Origin: JBFAPK01 sp040676675
GTDB taxonomy: Bacteria; Actinomycetota; Actinomycetes; Mycobacteriales; Micromonosporaceae
NCBI RefSeq assembly: GCF_040676675.1
Contig: NZ_JBFAPK010000008.1
Coordinates: forward strand, 62,001 to 126,000
Reading direction: 5' to 3'
DNA: 64,000 bases
Below, in pieces: positions 60,820 to 64,000 of the stretch; within the stretch, counting starts at the first letter, position 1; each line of letters opens with the position of its first letter. Under the pieces are notes generated by a model. It made no database searches. It had not been told where the DNA came from and was given only the letters and a program-made list of their open reading frames with translations. The position numbers and the translations under genes are program-made.

Positions 60820-60847
60820 GGTCCGGCCCGGCGCCTCGGGCCGGACC
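60820..60847 (+). terminator. Terminator of the topoisomerase operon
   Basis: GGTCCGGCCCG / CGGGCCGGACC form a perfect 11-bp stem with a 6-nt loop, 26 bp after the subunit A stop. Confidence 0.7.
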
Positions 60848-60979
60848 GCGCGGCGGCAGTGCGGCCCGGCGGCGGAACGGTTCGACGACGGCGCGCCGTT
60901 GCGGCGGGGCGTGATGGATCTTCGTTCGCGGGGTCTATTACGCTTTGTCCGGCACCGGCGAACAGGGGAGGGCCGTCGA

Positions 60980-61777
60980 GTGGTTGAGGCGCGGGTACCG
61001 TCCGGGATCGACATCAGTCGCCCGAGCGTGGCGCGGATGTACGACTACTACCTGGACGGCAAGGACAACTTCGCCGTGGACCGGGCGGCGGTCGCGCAGG
61101 TCGAGGCGGCGATGCCGGAGGTACGGCAGCTGGCGCGCGAGAACCGCGCGTTCCTGCGCCGGGCGGTGCGGCACATGGTCGCGGCCGGGATCCGCCAGTT
61201 CATCGACATCGGGGCGGGGCTGCCGACCGCCGGGAACACCCACGAGGTGGCGCAGCAGGCGGCCCCGGACGCGCGGGTGGTCTACGTCGACAACGACCCG
61301 ATCGTGCTCGCGCACGGGCGGGCGTTGCTCGCCACCGACCAGCGGACCACGGTGGTCTCGGCGGACCTGCGGCGACCGGCCGACGTGCTGGAGAACCCGG
61401 AGGTGCGACGGCTGATCGACTTCGACCAGCCGGTGGGGATCCTGTTGATCGCCATGACGCACTTCCTCACCGACGACGAGCGGGCGCCGGTGCTGGGGGC
61501 GCTGCGCGACGCGCTGGCGCCGGGCAGCTACCTGACCACCACGCACGTGACGGTGGACGGGCATCCCGCGGAGGCGGTGCGGGGGGTCGAGGACGCGTAC
61601 CGGGCCACCCCGACGCCGATCTTCTTCCGTACGCACGCCGAGATCCTGCGCCTCTTCGACGGGTTCGAGCTGGTCGAGCCGGGGCTGGTCACGCTCGACG
61701 CGTGGCGGCCGGACCCCGCCGATCCGGCCCCGGAGGCGACCCGCTGGCTGTACGGGGGCGTCGCCCGCAAGCCCTGA
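60980..61777 (+). CDS. SAM-dependent methyltransferase, DUF574 family
   Basis: The 265-residue protein starts 'VEARVPSGIDISRPSVARMYDYYLDGKDNFA' (first half quoted for location), the invariant opening of actinobacterial DUF574 methyltransferases. The SAM site is 'QFIDIGAGLPTAGNTHEVA' (~75-93), followed by 'VYVDNDPIVLAHGRALL' and 'LLIAMTHFLTDDE'. These enzymes are abundant in Micromonosporaceae and Streptomyces; targets are unknown. GTG 60980 follows GGGGAGGG, which decides the start over an open upstream extension. It is transcribed separately from the topoisomerase genes. Confidence 0.88.
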   Translation: MVEARVPSGIDISRPSVARMYDYYLDGKDNFAVDRAAVAQVEAAMPEVRQLARENRAFLRRAVRHMVAAGIRQFIDIGAGLPTAGNTHEVAQQAAPDARVVYVDNDPIVLAHGRALLATDQRTTVVSADLRRPADVLENPEVRRLIDFDQPVGILLIAMTHFLTDDERAPVLGALRDALAPGSYLTTTHVTVDGHPAEAVRGVEDAYRATPTPIFFRTHAEILRLFDGFELVEPGLVTLDAWRPDPADPAPEATRWLYGGVARKP

Positions 61778-61986
61778 CCGGCGGTCTCTTCGCCCGTCCC
61801 GTTCCGCGCCCCCGTGCCCCGGTCGGCCGACAGGCTCCGCCGCCTTCTCGGCCGATCCGGGCAGGATAGCCGGGACCGGCGGCCGGTCGCATCCGAATGC
61901 CCATACCGGTCTGGGACCGGCCGGTGGTGGCCCAGACTCGGGTTGTTGGACCAATCGGCATCTCGGAGGCGTCTGAAGGAGCGGCC

Positions 61987-62145
61987 ATGACCTCGATGAC
62001 GCAGCGGATCAGGGGCTTTCTGAGCGGACCGCAGGGTCGCAGTCTGATGGAGCGCGGCCGACGACAGTTGCGGAAGCCGAGTACGCAGCAGAAACTGCGC
62101 CAGTTCGCGGAGCGGATGCGTGGCCGTTCGGGGCGCCGTCGCTGA
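61987..62145 (+). CDS. Small 52-residue very basic protein
   Basis: ATG 61987 follows an AGGAG site and encodes 52 residues rich in Arg, Lys and Gln ('RIRGFLSGPQGRSLMERGRRQLRKP', partly quoted), ending 'MRGRSGRRR'. It has no membrane segment; a nucleic-acid-binding or ribosome-associated role is possible but unproven. The frame begins further upstream, but the ribosome site supports this start. Confidence 0.65.
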   Translation: MTSMTQRIRGFLSGPQGRSLMERGRRQLRKPSTQQKLRQFAERMRGRSGRRR

Positions 62146-62187
62146 CGTTGCCGGCGGGCCGTGGCCGGGTGATTGCCGGGGACGGTC

Positions 62188-62290
62188 CGCTGACCCGTCA
62201 GGCGGCCCGGGTGTCCGCTGGTCCGGTGGGCCTGGGCGTTCGCTGACCCGTCGGGCCCGGGTGTCCACTGATCCGGTGGGCCCGGACCGG
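62188..62290. repeat. Imperfect ~50-bp tandem repeat
   Basis: Two consecutive units beginning CGCTGACCCGTC (62188 and 62241) share GGGTGTCC..TG.TCCGGTGGGCC. They lie in the 237-bp gene-free spacer between the small basic protein and the DUF4190-like gene. Confidence 0.6.
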
Positions 62291-62382
62291 GGCCGCTCGC
62301 TGGTTCGGGGTGTCTCCGTCGGCGCCGGGCCGGATCCGACGGTGCCGTTGACCGGTTGACGCCAGCGACAAGGGGGAGAGGT

Positions 62383-62778
62383 ATGTCTGCTTCCGGCCAG
62401 TCGATGCCCGGGGCGGCCGGCTATCCGGCCGGTCGTGGCGGTACCGCCGAGACGGCGGCAAAGACGAGTAGCGCGGCGACGTTCGCGCTGGTGTTCGGCG
62501 TAGCCGGTCTGATCAGCGCGCTCACGGTGATCCTGTCGGTACTGGGTCTGGTGCTCGGGATCATCGGAGTCGTGCTCGGCATCGTCGGGCTGCGGATGGC
62601 CCGCCGCCCCGGCGTGACCGGTCGCGGGGTCGCTACCGGTGGCCTGGTGCTGAGCATCCTGGCCGTTCTGGTCGGGGCCACGTTCGTGGCGGGGGCGACC
62701 ACGTTCCTCAACGACCGGGGCGCGGTGGACCGGTTGCAGCGTGAGGTGGACCAGATGCGCGACGAGCTGCCCAGCTGA
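62383..62778 (+). CDS. DUF4190-like two-helix membrane protein
   Basis: The 131-residue protein has a Gly/Ala-rich cytoplasmic start, a long hydrophobic double segment 'LVFGVAGLISALTVILSVLG' ... 'GIIGVVLGIVGL' (~33-72), the DUF4190-like pattern 'GRGVATGGLVLSILAVL' (~85-101), then a helical tail ('DRLQREVDQMRDELPS') that could form a coiled coil. Such proteins are common in actinomycetes, with no known function. ATG 62383 follows AGGGGGAGAGG. Confidence 0.8.
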   Translation: MSASGQSMPGAAGYPAGRGGTAETAAKTSSAATFALVFGVAGLISALTVILSVLGLVLGIIGVVLGIVGLRMARRPGVTGRGVATGGLVLSILAVLVGATFVAGATTFLNDRGAVDRLQREVDQMRDELPS

Positions 62779-62883
62779 CGCGGTTCGGTCGGTGCCGTGT
62801 CGGGTGTTGCTCCGGTTCGCCCGGCGGTGTCGCGCGTGCGGTTGGAACCGGGGACGGGGCAGCCGCCCGACCAAGGAGGCGTG

Positions 62884-63327
62884 ATGGGTGCCGAAGCCGA
62901 CTACTTCCAGCCGCCGGGCGGTGTGATCCTCACCCACCTGCTGATCGTGCGGGACGTCGACCGGTCCCGAGAGTTCTACGAGCGGGTGCTGGGCGCCGAG
63001 TGCGTCCGGGAGCGCATGCCCGCGGTGCTGCGGTTCCACAACAGCTACATCGTGATCAACACCGAGGGTGGCCCGACGGACGACAAGCCGGACGTGCAGG
63101 CGCGGGCGCCGCGCGACGCCGGCACGCTCAGCTCGGCGATGAACATCCGGGTCACCGACGTGCGCGCGGTGTACGAGCAGTGGCGCGCCCGGGGTGGGGA
63201 GTTCCTGACCGAACCGAAGGACCACGGGGTCGAGATCCGCTGCTACCTGCGGGATCCGGACGGGTACCTGATCGAGCTGGGCCAGGGCACCGGCATCCTC
63301 GCCGAGATGGGGCTGGCCGGGGCCTGA
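62884..63327 (+). CDS. VOC-superfamily (glyoxalase/dioxygenase-like) protein
   Basis: The 147-residue protein has a single VOC fold made of two beta-alpha-beta3 units ('ILTHLLIVRDVDRSREFYERVLG' part, 'IRVTDVRAVYEQWRARGGEFLTEP' part, 'GVEIRCYLRDPDGYLIELGQG'). The His of 'THLLI' and Glu of 'IELGQ' are the expected metal ligands. It could be a lyase, dioxygenase or resistance protein; no substrate clue is present. ATG 62884 follows a near-perfect AAGGAGG site. Confidence 0.87.
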   Translation: MGAEADYFQPPGGVILTHLLIVRDVDRSREFYERVLGAECVRERMPAVLRFHNSYIVINTEGGPTDDKPDVQARAPRDAGTLSSAMNIRVTDVRAVYEQWRARGGEFLTEPKDHGVEIRCYLRDPDGYLIELGQGTGILAEMGLAGA

Positions 63328-63656
63328 CCGGGATCCGGCCGACCGGCGGCCCCACCCGCCGGCAGCGGTACGTCCGCGACCGACCCGGATCGACCTACTC
63401 CGATCAAGTGTGGTCCAATTGAGCCCTGTTGCCCGGCTTCGCGGTCACCTCGTTCCAGGGCCGGCTCGCCGCGCGGTGGCGGGAGCGAGTGTCCACTTCC
63501 ACCATTCCGCCGACGAGCCGATCCCGGCTGAATTTGTACGACCGGCGCCGATATCGGTCATGGTTCCCCCGTGCACCGGCGCCGGCCAGGGGAGCGGTCG
63601 TGGGCCGATCCGGTCGCGGCCGCTCCCCCCGACCACTGACGAGAGAGGTGGAACTC
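63328..63656. other. Gene-free spacer of 329 bp
   Basis: I see no gene in this stretch. A slightly AT-richer part at ~63400-63430 (CAAGTGTGGTCCAATTGAG) and another at ~63515-63560 are possible promoter areas for the exported protein gene starting at 63657. Confidence 0.4.
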
Positions 63657-64000
63657 GTGCGACGACCACGAGCGCACGTACTGGCCGGCGCGGCACTGGT
63701 GCTGGTGGCCGCCGTCACCGCACCGGCCGGTGTCGGCCACGCACGGCCCCCGACCGCCGGCGCGCAGCTACGCCTCGCGCTCGACCCCGGCACGACCGGC
63801 ACCGCCACGACGACCGGCATCGCCACGACCGCTGCCGCGCCGCTCGCGACCACGGCGATCGCCCCCGGCCTCACCCTCAGCGACGTCAGCCTGAGCGGGC
63901 CGGTGAAGGGCAAGCTGCTCACCGCCGACCTCGCCGAATCGACGCTCAAGCCCAAATACCTCAACCCCGGTACCGTCGCCGCGACCACGGCGCTGACCAC
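63657..64000 (+). CDS. Exported protein, 5' part only; possibly phosphodiester-glycosidase family
   Basis: The open frame runs from GTG 63657 (after GAGAGAGGTGGA) to the window end: 114 codons without stop. The N-terminus is a signal peptide ('RRPRAHVLAGAALVLVAAV', cleavage near 'GHA-RP', ~residue 30). The mature part has a Thr/Ala/Gly linker, then 'GLTLSDVSLSGPVKGKLLTADL', quoted partly, and 'PKYLNPGTVAATTALTT'. The last two segments resemble the start of actinobacterial phosphodiester-glycosidase-type proteins, where '...LTADL...YLNxGxVAATxPLT' is typical. This is weak evidence; the catalytic part is beyond the window. Confidence 0.55.
   Translation, partial: MRRPRAHVLAGAALVLVAAVTAPAGVGHARPPTAGAQLRLALDPGTTGTATTTGIATTAAAPLATTAIAPGLTLSDVSLSGPVKGKLLTADLAESTLKPKYLNPGTVAATTALT

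Noticed and set aside
63404..64000. Minus-strand open frame at the right edge
   Set aside because: The plus strand carries a ribosome site, GTG start and signal peptide in this stretch; the minus frame is Arg/Ser/Ala-rich shadow.
1..64000. tRNA, rRNA, prophage or insertion sequence
   Set aside because: No conserved RNA sequence, transposase, integrase or terminal inverted repeats with target duplications were seen.

Overview
This is a very GC-rich chromosomal segment of an actinomycete. Coding frames have almost exclusively G/C third positions and many genes start with GTG. The Mce lipid-transport operon, a SigD/RsdA-type sigma and anti-sigma pair, leaderless regulator promoters, and a GyrB/ParE-GyrA/ParC-type pair beside a DUF574 methyltransferase suggest a Micromonosporaceae-like organism; that family assignment is inference. 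I see no rRNA, tRNA, CRISPR array, integrase or insertion sequence.

Layout. 1-6479 (minus): the start of an Mce operon (ATPase, two YrbE permeases, four Mce proteins, the last cut by the window edge), with every junction overlapping by 1-4 nt. 6665-8208: ECF sigma factor plus RsdA-like anti-sigma factor. 9067-12294: M48 protease, zinc-ribbon protein and membrane protein in one coupled unit. 12442-16766: a small zinc protein, a RibD/DHFR-like reductase, a PadR regulator with its membrane partner and a striking 32-bp palindromic operator, a disordered protein, and an orphan protein with the eCIS/DUF4157-type N-terminus and an HExxH motif. 16902-22828: two large secreted M14 carboxypeptidases flanking an ArsR-type regulator. 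22963-26656: two MFS exporters, a DinB-like protein and a MarR regulator whose operator contains the start codons of both divergent genes. 26687-33938: a fused four-domain ABC exporter with an asymmetric second ATPase site, a short UvrA paralogue and an SDR. 34112-44238: a complete peptide-uptake and hydrolysis system (divergent DppD/DppF ATPases; M19 dipeptidase, binding lipoprotein, two permeases, creatinase-like M24 hydrolase, alpha/beta hydrolase, two-unit Lrp regulator). 44629-51779: a 55-residue membrane protein, an FAD monooxygenase, a NarL-type two-component pair with a perfect 80-bp tandem duplication between its genes, a 4-TM protein with a TM-multicopper oxidase fusion, and a Clp-N protein with its HTH partner. 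51914-55950: a sugar-type ABC importer with a divergent FadR-type regulator. 56180-60794: type IIA topoisomerase subunits B and A. 60980-64000: DUF574 methyltransferase, small proteins, a VOC protein, and the 5' end of a secreted protein.

Most notable beyond gene content: (i) three copies of a long palindromic intergenic repeat (30675, 44837, 50931) with an identical GATCTAGGGCA outer arm, always at gene 3' ends, one copy supplying the stop codons of two convergent genes; (ii) a repeated local regulatory design of leaderless promoters embedded in dyads at padR, marR/MFS and the Clp-N-linked HTH gene; (iii) several short tandem duplications at gene ends, including the 80-bp unit that encodes two identical coupled 26-codon mini-ORFs. 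All functional assignments come from reading motifs by eye; no database search was run.
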